DNA from: an uncultured Latescibacterota bacterium | GTDB lineage: Bacteria; Latescibacterota; UBA2968 | Assembly (NCBI GenBank): GCA_958295785.1 | Contig: OY282377.1 | Coordinates: forward strand, 4,094,896 to 4,158,895 | Reading direction: 5' to 3' | Length of the DNA stretch: 64,000 bases | Shown: one piece after another, positions 26,339 through 35,329 of the stretch | Numbering within the stretch: the stretch's first letter is position 1 | Layout: each line of letters opens with the position of its first letter | Notes under the pieces: generated by a model | What the model saw: only the letters and a program-made list of their open reading frames with translations | Databases searched by the model: none | Told to the model about the DNA's origin: nothing | Position numbers and translations under genes: made by a program

Positions 26339-26656
26339 ATGGCTTATGCTGTTCACATGCGTTCAGCGGCAGAAACGGAACGCCGTCGCCTACAAATCCA
26401 GATTCTCCAACACATTAACCAACGCCTTCTCCACTTGGAATCAGATCCCCGTCCGTCAGGCGTCGAGAAACGGGTTGGTCGGTCAAATTCACGGCGCGTT
26501 AGAGTGGGCGATTACCGCATTCTCTACGAAATTGACGACGCAAATCAGCGTGTGACGGTTTACCGCATCGCTCATCGCCGAGACGCATATCAACGCCGAC
26601 TGCCAGACGCACTTTTGACAACTGACTTCTTCTTGTATCTTGCCTTTCACTTATGA
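26339..26656 (+). CDS. ParE/RelE-family toxin
   Basis: 105 residues. The core matches RelE/ParE: INQRLLHLESDPRPSGVEKRVG, RRVRVGDYRILYEIDDANQRVTVYRIAHRRDAY. RelE toxins cleave mRNA on the ribosome and ParE toxins poison gyrase; the sequence alone does not decide which. The C-terminus is about 18 residues longer than usual (QRRLPDALLTTDFFLYLAFHL) and its stop overlaps the next gene by 4 nt, so the following DUF3604 gene may be translationally coupled. Two nt separate it from the upstream antitoxin. Confidence 0.8.
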   Translation: MAYAVHMRSAAETERRRLQIQILQHINQRLLHLESDPRPSGVEKRVGRSNSRRVRVGDYRILYEIDDANQRVTVYRIAHRRDAYQRRLPDALLTTDFFLYLAFHL

Positions 26657-28833
26657 TCGAAAAACACGACATGACCGAAGAACAGATCCGCGAATATTAC
26701 GGCTGGGCGGAAATCGATCCAGACCGCGCGGTTGTCGCGGGTGAAACGGGCACATGGCGCGTCATCTACCACGCGGGCAAATACGGAATCGACGATGGCG
26801 GGGTGATCAAAATCGCGTGGCGCGATGTGAGCGACTGGCAACATCCGCAATTTGACGATCCAGCCGCGCCGGCTTATGCCTCGGTCTCGACAACGGGACC
26901 GGCGACCTTAAAAGCGGTTTTTGACCGGCAACGATATATTCGACCGTGGCGATATTGCGTCACCATCGACGTATTCGACGACTCCCTGTCCGAAGGCGAC
27001 ACCATAACGCTCGTGTTGGGCGATACATCGGCCGGGAGCGCGGGCAGCCGCACGCAAACATTTTGTCAGGATGCGTTTGAATTTCGCGCAGCGGTCGATT
27101 GGTGCGGAACGTGGGTCTATACAGAAGTCCCGTCGCCGAAAGTGTCCATTGTGAGCGGCGCGCCCCATCGCCTCGTCGTGTTGGGGCCATCTGAAACAAC
27201 GCCTGGCGAAGCCGCATGGATCGGCATAAAAGCCGAAGATGCGTGGGGCAATCCGTGTGCGAAATATGCTGGCAAAATAAAAATTGACGCCGATGGCCTT
27301 GTGGGATTGCCCGAAACGCATGCGTTTGAACCCAACCAGCGCGGCGCAATGCGGTTTGAAGGCGTCAGGGCCCCCAAACCGGGGATTTACCGCGTGCGGG
27401 CGTGGGATGAAGCCCTGGGCTTTGGGGCAGAAGGCAATCCGCTCATAAGCCGTGAAACGCGCCCAGACCGGCGTCCATTTTGGGGCGATTTGCACGGGCA
27501 GAGCGAAGAAACCGTGGGCACCAACTCGGTGGCGTCGTATTTTCGCTTTGCACGCGAAAAGGCGTGGCTGGATTTCGCAGGGCATCAGGGAAATGATTTT
27601 CAGATTACAAAATCGGTCTGGCACGAGATCAAACACCGTGCCAATACCCAAAATGCCCCGGGCAAATTTGTGGCCTTTGTCGGCTGGGAATGGTCGGGCA
27701 ACACGCCCGTAGGCGGGGATCGCAATGTGTATTATCCAGGAGACGACGGCCCGTTGCACCGCTCCAGCCATGTGTTGATCGAAGACAAGTCAGATGTGAC
27801 TACAGATTGCCAGCATGTCGCGGACCTCTACCGCGGCCTCAAGGGCGTGGACGCGCTGTTGATACCGCATGTGGGCGGGCGTTATGCCAATCTAACGTGG
27901 CACGATCCAAACTTAGAGGCCGTGATCGAGGTCTTGTCCGAGTGGGGCGAATTTGAGTGGTTCTTGAAAGAAGCCCTCGAGAAGGGCTATCGCGTGGGGT
28001 TCACCTGCGGCAGCGACGACCACAAAGGCCGCCCGGGCGCCGCGCATCCGGGCAGCGGCGCGTTTGGCGTTTACGGCGGGATAACCTGTGTTTATGCCAA
28101 AGAATTGACGCGGGAAAGCGTGTGGGAAGCACTCAAAGCGCGGCGGTGCTATGGCACCAACGGACAGCGCGTGTTGGTGGAAATGACCGTGGGCGGGCAA
28201 CCGATGGGATCGGACCTGACAACACAGACGCCGCCCGAAATCGCCATCGAAGTTTGGGGCACAGCACCGATAGAAAAAGTGGATATCTTCCGCGGAACAG
28301 ACATCATTTACACGCACCCACAGACCATTCCGCGGCAACAAAATCGCGTGCGGATCGCGTGGTCCGGGCAGCGCATCAGGGCGCGCAATCGCCTCGTGCG
28401 CTGGGATGGCGCGGTCAAGCTCGACAAAGGGCGCATCGCAGAGGCCATTGGTTTTGCATTTGATTCGGCGTCCGAAGGCATTCAATCAGCCGATGATCAC
28501 TCGGTGACATGGACATCTGTAACCACAGGCGACACAGATGGCATCATTTTGACGCTCGACGCCCCCAGTGATGCGACACTCGATTTTGAAACCCCTGTGG
28601 TGTCGCATTCGCTGCGCCTTTCAGAAATCGCAACAGGGCCCGTTGTGATCGATGCCGGCGGCATTGATATGCAGGTGGTCTTTGAACACGCCCCCGTGGG
28701 CATTGGCCGCGAAGTCGCATTGACATACCGCGAAAATGAGTTGCTCACCGGTTGCCATCCCTATTGGGCACGCATCACGCAAATTGACGGCGGAAAGGCG
28801 TGGGTGAGTCCGGTTTATGTGGAGAGGCAGTAG
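26653..28833 (+). CDS. DUF3604 family PHP-like protein
   Basis: 726 residues. The C-terminal two thirds match DUF3604: PFWGDLHGQSEETVGTN, VAFVGWEWSGNT, RNVYYPGDDGPLHRSS, LLIPHVGGRYANL, GFTCGSDDHKGRPGA. These His/Asp motifs resemble PHP-fold metal-dependent hydrolases. Its substrate is unknown. The N-terminal 250 residues are beta-rich. The start at 26653 overlaps the toxin stop by 4 nt; the ATG at 26671 is an alternative, and neither has a clear ribosome binding site. The product may act with the dehydrogenase downstream on an organic acid or sugar derivative; this is inference. Confidence 0.88.
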   Translation: MIEKHDMTEEQIREYYGWAEIDPDRAVVAGETGTWRVIYHAGKYGIDDGGVIKIAWRDVSDWQHPQFDDPAAPAYASVSTTGPATLKAVFDRQRYIRPWRYCVTIDVFDDSLSEGDTITLVLGDTSAGSAGSRTQTFCQDAFEFRAAVDWCGTWVYTEVPSPKVSIVSGAPHRLVVLGPSETTPGEAAWIGIKAEDAWGNPCAKYAGKIKIDADGLVGLPETHAFEPNQRGAMRFEGVRAPKPGIYRVRAWDEALGFGAEGNPLISRETRPDRRPFWGDLHGQSEETVGTNSVASYFRFAREKAWLDFAGHQGNDFQITKSVWHEIKHRANTQNAPGKFVAFVGWEWSGNTPVGGDRNVYYPGDDGPLHRSSHVLIEDKSDVTTDCQHVADLYRGLKGVDALLIPHVGGRYANLTWHDPNLEAVIEVLSEWGEFEWFLKEALEKGYRVGFTCGSDDHKGRPGAAHPGSGAFGVYGGITCVYAKELTRESVWEALKARRCYGTNGQRVLVEMTVGGQPMGSDLTTQTPPEIAIEVWGTAPIEKVDIFRGTDIIYTHPQTIPRQQNRVRIAWSGQRIRARNRLVRWDGAVKLDKGRIAEAIGFAFDSASEGIQSADDHSVTWTSVTTGDTDGIILTLDAPSDATLDFETPVVSHSLRLSEIATGPVVIDAGGIDMQVVFEHAPVGIGREVALTYRENELLTGCHPYWARITQIDGGKAWVSPVYVERQ

Positions 28834-28870
28834 CCAATGACCTGTGCTCAGTCCGCCCAGCCCCATCAAC

Positions 28871-28900
28871 CGTAGGGACAGGCCCCCGTGCCTGTCCTCG
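28871..28900 (+). repeat. Dispersed palindromic repeat, divergent copy
   Basis: CGTAGGGACAGG-CCCCCGTG-CCTGTCC follows the same layout as the GTAGGGGC repeat, with compensating arm changes (GGGACAGG/CCTGTCC), so the hairpin is kept although the sequence differs. It lies between DUF3604 and the next dehydrogenase. Confidence 0.6.
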
Positions 28901-28923
28901 CACCTTCCAACAAGGAGATCGCA

Positions 28924-29796
28924 ATGACAATCGGTTTGCTGAGTCCCGGCGACATGGGACACGTCGTTGGGCAAGTGGCGATAGCCAACGGCGCTCGCGT
29001 GATAACCTGCTTGAATGACCGCAGCGCGCGCACGCGGAAACTCGCGGAAACAGCGGGGATTGAAGATGTACCCACATATACGGATTTGGTGCGCGAGGCG
29101 TCGCTCTTGGTGTGTATTCTCGTGCCCGCCGCGGCCGAAGATGTGGCAACCCGCGTGGCGGACGCGCTGCGAACAACGGATGAACAAATCGCATACACCG
29201 ATTGCAATGCCATCGCCCCGGCAACGGCTGCGCGCATTGGCGAGGTGATCGAAAAGGCGGGCAGTGTGTTCATCGACGCGGGCATTATCGGCGGCCCGCC
29301 GCGCAAACCGGGGGGCACGCGGTTTTACTGTTCGGGGCCAGACACATCGGCCTTTGAAAAATTGAATGATCACGGCTTGGATGTGCGGAAAATCGGCGAC
29401 AAAATCGGGCAGGCATCGGGCCTCAAAATGTGCTATGCGGCCCAGACCAAAGGGACGACCGCGCTTCAAACAGAACTGCTCATTGCCGCGCGGGCGATGG
29501 GGTTGTACGAGGGCTTGATCGCCGAGTTGCAACTGAGTCAGGCGGATCGATTGGCGGGGATGGAACGCGGCTTGCCGGGCATGCCGACCAAAGCCAAGCG
29601 GTGGGTGGGCGAGATGGAAGAGATCGCCAAAACATTCGGCGATTTGGGTCTTACGCCAAAGATATACGAAGGGGCTGCGGACATGTATCGCCTCGTCAGC
29701 GAAACGCCCCTTGCAGATGAAACGCCCGAAACCCGGGATGCGAGCCGAACACTCGCGCAGACCATTGAGATTTTGGCGAAAAAGAAAAAGGGTTAG
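28924..29796 (+). CDS. NAD(P)-dependent 6PGDH-like oxidoreductase (DUF1932)
   Basis: 290 residues from the ATG at 28924, with AAGGAG 6 nt upstream. The N-terminal Rossmann domain reads MTIGLLSPGDMGHVVGQ, and the next conserved part (SLLVCILVPAAAEDVA, FIDAGIIGGPP) is typical of the beta-hydroxyacid dehydrogenase family. The C-terminal half (KMCYAAQTKGTTALQTELLIAARAMG) matches DUF1932. It probably oxidises a hydroxy acid. The substrate cannot be told from sequence. It stands on the plus strand after DUF3604. Confidence 0.85.
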   Translation: MTIGLLSPGDMGHVVGQVAIANGARVITCLNDRSARTRKLAETAGIEDVPTYTDLVREASLLVCILVPAAAEDVATRVADALRTTDEQIAYTDCNAIAPATAARIGEVIEKAGSVFIDAGIIGGPPRKPGGTRFYCSGPDTSAFEKLNDHGLDVRKIGDKIGQASGLKMCYAAQTKGTTALQTELLIAARAMGLYEGLIAELQLSQADRLAGMERGLPGMPTKAKRWVGEMEEIAKTFGDLGLTPKIYEGAADMYRLVSETPLADETPETRDASRTLAQTIEILAKKKKG

Positions 29797-29843
29797 ACTT
29801 ACGGGCTATGCCATTCTTCGTTCGATCTGAGTGAGCACTTTTC

Positions 29844-30698
29844 TCAGTTCTGGTTGCGTGAACTCGCTTTTCGAAAATAAATACCCGCTCCAATTTGCTC
29901 GGAAGCGTCATCGACCACGGCGCAACACGCGCGAAAGGAAGCCTGCAACAAGGCCGTGTTTTTCGCGCTCAATCGCGGGCCGTCCTGCTCTTCGCGCCGC
30001 GCTGTAAAGAACAATTGGTTCACAAAATCGCTGTTCTTGAGCCGTTGCAAGAGCCTCCTGCATCTCGCCCCGCGCAGTGTTCGGGCAATGAGTTTTCCAC
30101 AAGCAGAGAACAGCAGATTTCGCGCACGCACGGATTCATTGACCTTTTGCAACGCCACGCGGTCAAACACAGACGCGCCGCAAATATTGGATAAGCTATT
30201 CAAAAATGCCGTCGGGTTTTGGGTCAGCGCGTTGAAATAGACGGTCAAAACATCCACATCGAGTTGAAAAATATCCGACAGATGCGCGGGCGTCAACCTA
30301 TCGCGCACGACCGCTTCTTCCAAATGCCGCGCGCCAAAAAGCGCGGAAAATTCTCCTCGGCTCTTTCTGAATCGGATCATCGAAACGGCCCGCGCACAAT
30401 GCTCGCGCAACAGCGCGACAATGAGAATCCGATACCCGTTATTTCGCAACGCACGGACACCGCGCACCAGCAGGGGATCGCAATACGCGAGGTTTGAAAG
30501 GTCCGTCAAAATCATCTCTTTGCCCATCTTTTGCCGGATTTTTTCAAAACGCCTCGGCGTCCGGTAATTGTAGCCATCCTTGATTTCCCGACAGTCGAAC
30601 GCGGGATGTCGCTTCAAGTTTTCGTACAAAAACGTACTGCCAGATCGCCCCGGCCCCACGACGAGCAAATAATCGTACTTCGATTTTTCGCCTCCCAT
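29844..30698 (-). CDS. Sulfotransferase family protein
   Basis: 284 residues from the ATG at 30698 (MGGEKSKYDYLLVVGPGRSG). GPGRSGSTFLYENLKRHP is the 5'-phosphosulfate (PAPS) P-loop; the LREHCARAVSMIRFRKSRGEF segment fits the 3'-phosphate binding region. It should transfer sulfate from PAPS to a glycan, lipid or other hydroxyl acceptor, which is notable beside the sulfatase cluster. The frame upstream to 30752 is open but less likely. It is divergent from the MDR gene on its right. The acceptor is unknown. Confidence 0.85.
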   Translation of the reverse strand: MGGEKSKYDYLLVVGPGRSGSTFLYENLKRHPAFDCREIKDGYNYRTPRRFEKIRQKMGKEMILTDLSNLAYCDPLLVRGVRALRNNGYRILIVALLREHCARAVSMIRFRKSRGEFSALFGARHLEEAVVRDRLTPAHLSDIFQLDVDVLTVYFNALTQNPTAFLNSLSNICGASVFDRVALQKVNESVRARNLLFSACGKLIARTLRGARCRRLLQRLKNSDFVNQLFFTARREEQDGPRLSAKNTALLQASFRACCAVVDDASEQIGAGIYFRKASSRNQN

Positions 30699-30854
30699 TG
30701 CGCCCCCCCTACTTCTTGAAAGCCCTTGGAGCGATGGCAAAGAGACGCCCAAGGTATCGCTTGCAACTAAGGCACGAGCGGAGTATCACTGCGACAGCCG
30801 TTCATCTATCAGTTGCCTCAACACGACATGCCTTCCATACCACGGAGATGCGAT

Positions 30855-31826
30855 ATGAATGAATACGCCGTCACTTTTACCCAACGCGAGACCGCCCAAC
30901 TGCGCCCGATAGAAGTCAATACAAACGCGATTGGCGCGGACGAAATCGCGGGGCACACCACAGCGACCCTCATCAGCGCGGGCACGGAATTGAACAGCGG
31001 GTATCTCGGCGACAAATTCCCCAAACAGTCGGGCTATGCCGCGACCTTCAAAGTTGAAAAAGTGGGCGAAAATGTCGCGGGTATTGCCCCGGGCGATCAC
31101 GCCTTTTGCCTGGGCAACCACGCGACCTACCAGCGCAAGCCCGCCGCGCAAGTGATTCGCCTGCCCGAGGGCCTCGCGCCAGAAACAGCCATATTTGCCC
31201 GCATGATGAGCGTCTCCATGACCACGCTCACGACAACCACAGCGCGCCCGCCCGCCAAAGTGCTGATTGCCGGCCTCGGCCTGGTCGGCCATCTCGCGGC
31301 CAAAAATTTTCAGGCCTGCGGTTACGAAGTCTATGCCTGTGACCCGGTGGCGTCGCGGCGGCAAATTGCCTCGGAAACGGGCATCCACAATGTGCTTCCA
31401 GCGGTCCCATTGGACGACCCCGACCTCGCGGGGCAGTTCCAACTCGCCATTGAATGCTCGGGCCACGAACAAGCCTTGCTCGACGCCGCGGGCGCGGTGC
31501 GAAAACGCGCCGAAGTCGTTTGCATTGCCACCCCTTGGCGGCAATACACCCAGTTGCCCCTGCACGATTTGCACCGCCTCATCTTTTTTAACTACGTCGT
31601 CATTCGCAGCGGTTGGGAATGGGAGTTGCCGCGCCAGCCCGAAGACTTTCGCACCAACAGCATTTTTGAAAACCTCGCCGGTGCCCTCAAATGGTTGACC
31701 GAAGGCCGAGTCAATGTCGATGGCATCTACACAAAATACGATCCCGAAAAATGCCAGCGTGCCTATCAAGACCTGTTGCACAAAAAAACGCCGCGCCTCG
31801 CGGTGGTTTTTGACTGGGCGACATGA
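30855..31826 (+). CDS. MDR-family (zinc-type alcohol dehydrogenase-like) oxidoreductase
   Basis: 323 residues from the ATG at 30855 (GGAG 7 nt upstream). It has a GroES-like N-terminal part (ISAGTELNSGYLGDKFPKQSGYAATFKVEKVGENV) and a Rossmann domain with VLIAGLGLVGHLAAKNF. The catalytic and structural zinc cysteines of classical alcohol dehydrogenases are not evident, so it may be a zinc-free quinone-reductase-like member. It commonly accompanies PhyH enzymes in these genomes, and two of those occur in this window. Substrate unknown. Confidence 0.85.
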   Translation: MNEYAVTFTQRETAQLRPIEVNTNAIGADEIAGHTTATLISAGTELNSGYLGDKFPKQSGYAATFKVEKVGENVAGIAPGDHAFCLGNHATYQRKPAAQVIRLPEGLAPETAIFARMMSVSMTTLTTTTARPPAKVLIAGLGLVGHLAAKNFQACGYEVYACDPVASRRQIASETGIHNVLPAVPLDDPDLAGQFQLAIECSGHEQALLDAAGAVRKRAEVVCIATPWRQYTQLPLHDLHRLIFFNYVVIRSGWEWELPRQPEDFRTNSIFENLAGALKWLTEGRVNVDGIYTKYDPEKCQRAYQDLLHKKTPRLAVVFDWAT

Positions 31827-31950
31827 GATCGGCTATATAGTAACAAATAGATGAACTGCATGGTGCTTGGGACTGGGTGGCTTCTCGCTTCTTGCCTCCC
31901 ACTTTTTGGGCGGGTGGCAGGCCGGGGTAACTGACCACTAACCACTGACT

Positions 31951-32703
31951 TTAGATATGCATGCGAAGCATCGGGCAGCTAAACGAGACGGGCATGTATT
32001 GTTCGCGCTTTGTGCCGGGGATCATAAAGTGAATGGCAAAGGCGCGGCGTTGGCGCGGGGTGTGATTGGGCGAGGTGTGGTGCAGGGTTTGGCAATGGTG
32101 AAACATCGCGCCACCCGCGGGCAAGTAGATGATTTTGGCCGTGGAGGTGTCGATCTGATCTCCAATGTCGAACAGCGCGTCTGTTTGCGATGAGCGTTCA
32201 TGGGCCAGTGGGCGCAAGTGAGAGCCGGGAATGACGTGCATTGCGCCGTTTGCAGCATCGGCATCGTCTAAGGTGAGCCAGCACGAGACGAGATTGGCCG
32301 GCGTGCATTGCCAGTACCCATTGTCTTGATGCCAAAAGACCGCGTCCCCGTTGTGCGCGGGTTTGAAGAGGGCCTGATCGTGGTAGAGTTGAATATTGGG
32401 GCCGATGAGCGATTCTGCAATGTCGAGTATGGGCGCGTGATAGATGAGTTGCCGATAGTGCATGTTGCGCTCGCACATTTGCATAATTTGCAACATTTGT
32501 GCGGGCGCGTTGTTTTTTGCGGCGAGGTCGTCTGTATTGCTGATGGCGAGGTTGCGAAAGCGGTTGTTCTTTCGCGCGGCTTCAAATTCCCGGTCGTATT
32601 CCCGGCGCAGGATTTCGATGTGATCGTCTTCGAGCAATTTGCCAATGGCGATGTAGCCGTTTTGGTGAAAAAACGCAATTTGTTCTCGGGTCAATGCGGG
32701 CAT
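31951..32703 (-). CDS. Phytanoyl-CoA dioxygenase (PhyH) family enzyme
   Basis: 250 residues from the ATG at 32703 (GGAGG 6 nt upstream, MPALTREQIAFFHQNGYIAIG). The Fe(II)/2-oxoglutarate site is visible as FWHQDNGYW (His-x-Asp) and the distal HHTSPNHTPRQRRAFAIHF with the oxoglutarate-binding arginine. It should hydroxylate a small organic substrate using O2 and 2-oxoglutarate. It follows the desulfhydrase-like gene by 19 nt on the same strand and probably shares its mRNA. Confidence 0.9.
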   Translation of the reverse strand: MPALTREQIAFFHQNGYIAIGKLLEDDHIEILRREYDREFEAARKNNRFRNLAISNTDDLAAKNNAPAQMLQIMQMCERNMHYRQLIYHAPILDIAESLIGPNIQLYHDQALFKPAHNGDAVFWHQDNGYWQCTPANLVSCWLTLDDADAANGAMHVIPGSHLRPLAHERSSQTDALFDIGDQIDTSTAKIIYLPAGGAMFHHCQTLHHTSPNHTPRQRRAFAIHFMIPGTKREQYMPVSFSCPMLRMHI

Positions 32704-32722
32704 CGCATACCTCCCCAAAAAA

Positions 32723-33745
32723 TTAACGCAACAATTCCTCTGCATAAGCAAACAGCGCGGGCGTTCCGCCAGTGTGTAGCAGCACCGCGGTTTCATCTTT
32801 GCCAATCTCGCCTCGGTTGACCATATCGATCAAACCGGCGAGTGCCTTCGCGGTGTAAATCGGCTCGAGCAAAATCCCCTCGTGCCGCGCCATCAGCCGC
32901 AACGCCGCATTCCCCTCGGGCGTGCAATAACCGTATCCATCCTCTCCGACATACCGGTCGATATTTTCGATCCTCGCTTCGTCAAACGCGACATCCAACT
33001 CCAAAATTTTCGCCATTTGTCCCAACACGCCCAGAAACGCATCTTTGATATCGTAAGACCACAAAATGGGCCTGATGCCCACGATGCGTACATCCAGCCC
33101 CAAGGCGGTTTTCCCAAAGATGAGGCCGGGTTGCGTGCAACTGCCCGAACACAGGACGACGGTGGTGGGCGTCTCGCCAATCGCGTCGAATTGATCCATC
33201 ATCTCGGCCATGCACAGCGCGTAACCCATCGCGCCGAACGGGCGGTTGGCCGCCTGCATCACCACAAAGGGCTTTCGGCCCTCGCGCTCAAATTTTGCGA
33301 CCAGTGCGCGTTTGGCATCGTCCAACAACTCCTGCGTTGGAACATCCACCAATTCAACGCCCGCGCCCAACAAGTCGTCCAACAGCAAATTGCCCTGCAC
33401 GCTTCCGCTCTTGTGATCCCTCACCAAGACCAGCGCGCAATCCACCCCCAGCTTTGCCGATGCAGCCGCCAACTGCCTGCTGTGATTGGACTGCGACCCG
33501 GCCCCGCCGATCAAGACATCCGCCCCCTGCGCCAAGCCCTGCGCGATAGTGAACTCCAACTGCCGCGTCTTGTTGCCGCCAAATGCCAGCCCCGTGCAAT
33601 CATCGCGCTTGACGTAAATTTTCGGGCCGCCAACCGCCTCTGTCAACCGCCCACAAAAATCGACCGGCGTGGGCAAATGCCCGAGCAACACGCGCGGCAC
33701 CTCGCCAATGCGCGCCCTCAGTTCGTCTCGAGAAACCACAGGCAT
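32723..33745 (-). CDS. PLP-dependent D-cysteine desulfhydrase / ACC deaminase-like enzyme
   Basis: 340 residues from the ATG at 33745 (GGAGG 8 nt upstream). The PLP lysine lies in LAFGGNKTRQLEF, followed by IGGAGSQSNHSRQ and VLCSGSCTQPGLIFG. These are typical of the D-cysteine desulfhydrase/ACC deaminase branch of fold type II PLP enzymes. It probably converts D-cysteine to pyruvate, ammonia and sulfide, or acts on a related amino acid. The unconstrained reading frame goes to 33844, but the MPVVSRDEL start has the better signal. Confidence 0.87.
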   Translation of the reverse strand: MPVVSRDELRARIGEVPRVLLGHLPTPVDFCGRLTEAVGGPKIYVKRDDCTGLAFGGNKTRQLEFTIAQGLAQGADVLIGGAGSQSNHSRQLAAASAKLGVDCALVLVRDHKSGSVQGNLLLDDLLGAGVELVDVPTQELLDDAKRALVAKFEREGRKPFVVMQAANRPFGAMGYALCMAEMMDQFDAIGETPTTVVLCSGSCTQPGLIFGKTALGLDVRIVGIRPILWSYDIKDAFLGVLGQMAKILELDVAFDEARIENIDRYVGEDGYGYCTPEGNAALRLMARHEGILLEPIYTAKALAGLIDMVNRGEIGKDETAVLLHTGGTPALFAYAEELLR

Positions 33746-33908
33746 AGCTGAAACCTCCGAAAAAGCAACCGCAGATGAACACAAGCGCATGAAAAGAAAT
33801 ATCCACGAGCAAAGCAAGCAAAAATGCCATTGACTTTTTTTCAATTAGGGGATTATTTGGCAAGTGATAGCAGAATTTATAGAGAACGATTATTCAGATG
33901 AGGGCGAA

Positions 33909-34886
33909 ATGAAAATTCTCATCACAGGCATCACCGGGCGCATTGGCGGCAACTTGGCCGCTCGGCTCGTCGAACAGGGGCATCGGGTTCGCGGGCTTGT
34001 TTGGCCCAAAGACCCGCGCATTGAAAAGTTCAAGGGCATTGACCTCGAACTCATCGAAGGCAACCTGACCGAATTTGAAGACGTGCAAAAAGTCGTCGAA
34101 GGCGTGGATGTGATCTATCACTTGGGCGCGGCGTTTCAAGGGGGAGGCCCGTTCACGGACAACGACTATTTCGAGATCAACTTGCGCGGCTCATTCCACA
34201 TGCTCAAAGCCGCAACCGCACAAGACAGCCTCAAACAGTTCATCTTTGCCAGCACAGACGCGCTGTACGCCAAATACCCGCCCGAGGGGATGGACACCCC
34301 CATTCGAGAAGACGCCATGCGCCGAGAGCCGCGCGGTTGGTATGCCCTGTCCAAATCCGTGGGCGAAGAAATGTGCTTTGGATACTGGCGCACCAGCGAT
34401 CTGCCCATCACCATCTTGCGCTTCAGCATGGTGGTTGGCGCGGGCGAAATCCTCGACTTCCCCCAATTTTACCTGAGCAAACTCAAAGCCCTGCCCGAAC
34501 TCAACGCCCTGTGGCGCGGCGAAGAACGCCTGCTGCTCCTCAAAGACATGAAAGGCCGTTCCTACAAAAAACACATTGCAGACGTGCGCGATATTGTACA
34601 CGGCTGCATTTGTGTGTTGAACCAACCAGAAGCGGCCGGTCACGTCATTCAACTCGGTGGCCCGCGTCCATTTACCTGGGACGAAGCCATCCCGTACCTG
34701 TCACAGCGTTTGGACATCCCGTATCAGGAAGCGGTCTTACACGGCGCGCCCACGCATTACGAATACGATTTGACCAATGCGCGCACCCTGATCGGCTTTG
34801 CGCCCCAATACGACATCATTCGCATGATCGAAGACGCCATCGCCTATCGGAATGGACAGACCATCGATGTTTTGCCCACCGAATAG
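33909..34886 (+). CDS. NAD-dependent epimerase/dehydratase (extended SDR)
   Basis: 325 residues from the ATG at 33909. MKILITGITGRIGGNLAARL is the NAD-binding motif, and the catalytic YxxxK reads YALSK within REPRGWYALSKSVGEEM. This class interconverts or dehydrates nucleotide sugars, and other members act on free sugars. It lies alone, divergent from the PLP gene and followed by a strong terminator. Substrate is not determined; the C-terminus matches no specific sugar-epimerase subfamily that I recognise. Confidence 0.85.
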   Translation: MKILITGITGRIGGNLAARLVEQGHRVRGLVWPKDPRIEKFKGIDLELIEGNLTEFEDVQKVVEGVDVIYHLGAAFQGGGPFTDNDYFEINLRGSFHMLKAATAQDSLKQFIFASTDALYAKYPPEGMDTPIREDAMRREPRGWYALSKSVGEEMCFGYWRTSDLPITILRFSMVVGAGEILDFPQFYLSKLKALPELNALWRGEERLLLLKDMKGRSYKKHIADVRDIVHGCICVLNQPEAAGHVIQLGGPRPFTWDEAIPYLSQRLDIPYQEAVLHGAPTHYEYDLTNARTLIGFAPQYDIIRMIEDAIAYRNGQTIDVLPTE

Positions 34887-34922
34887 GATCGGGATTTAAG
34901 GATTTGAAAAGAAAAAAATAAA

Positions 34923-34963
34923 CCCCTCCACCCGGCAGGTACTTGGGTGGAGGGGTCGTTTTT
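34923..34963 (+). terminator. Intrinsic terminator of the epimerase gene
   Basis: Eleven-base arms CCCCTCCACCC (34923-34933) and GGGTGGAGGGG (34945-34955), followed by TCGTTTTT. It is 37 nt after the epimerase stop codon. Confidence 0.92.
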
Positions 34964-34980
34964 GGCACCTCGAAAATCCT

Positions 34981-35210
34981 AAGAGTCCCTAACAAAAAGC
35001 GTTGACATGGATTTGTGAGAGGCCGACTTTGAGGCGTTCCTGCGGGTGTTCACTCATCTGTTTCAGACGCTTGATTTCTTTATGTTAGGGCTTCTAAGAG
35101 TCCCTAACAAAAAGCGTTGACATGGATTTGTGAGAGGCCGACTTTGAGGCGTTCCTGCGGGTGTTCACTCATCTGTTTCAGACACTTGCTTTCTTTATGT
35201 TAGGGCTTCT
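34981..35210 (-). repeat. Tandem 115-bp duplication with terminal inverted repeats
   Basis: Two adjacent 115-nt units, 34981-35095 and 35096-35210, are identical except at two positions near their right ends. Each begins with CCCTAACA and ends with TGTTAGGG, an 8-nt terminal inverted repeat. On the minus strand each unit holds a 22-codon reading frame (35057-34989 and 35172-35104) beginning MSEHPQERL and ending IHVNAFC, with no evident ribosome binding site. It may be a small mobile element, a peptide gene pair or a decayed gene end. The rest of 34887-35329 shows no gene. Confidence 0.75.
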
Positions 35211-35329
35211 AAGAAACTGTTTGTTGCCTTCTCGCATTTCCTCTGAGTTTATCCGCGTTTATCTGTGGTTGCATTCCCATCCTTTCCGCACTACTCCTCG
35301 CCAACCGAAAACGCCGCGTCCCGGCGGCA

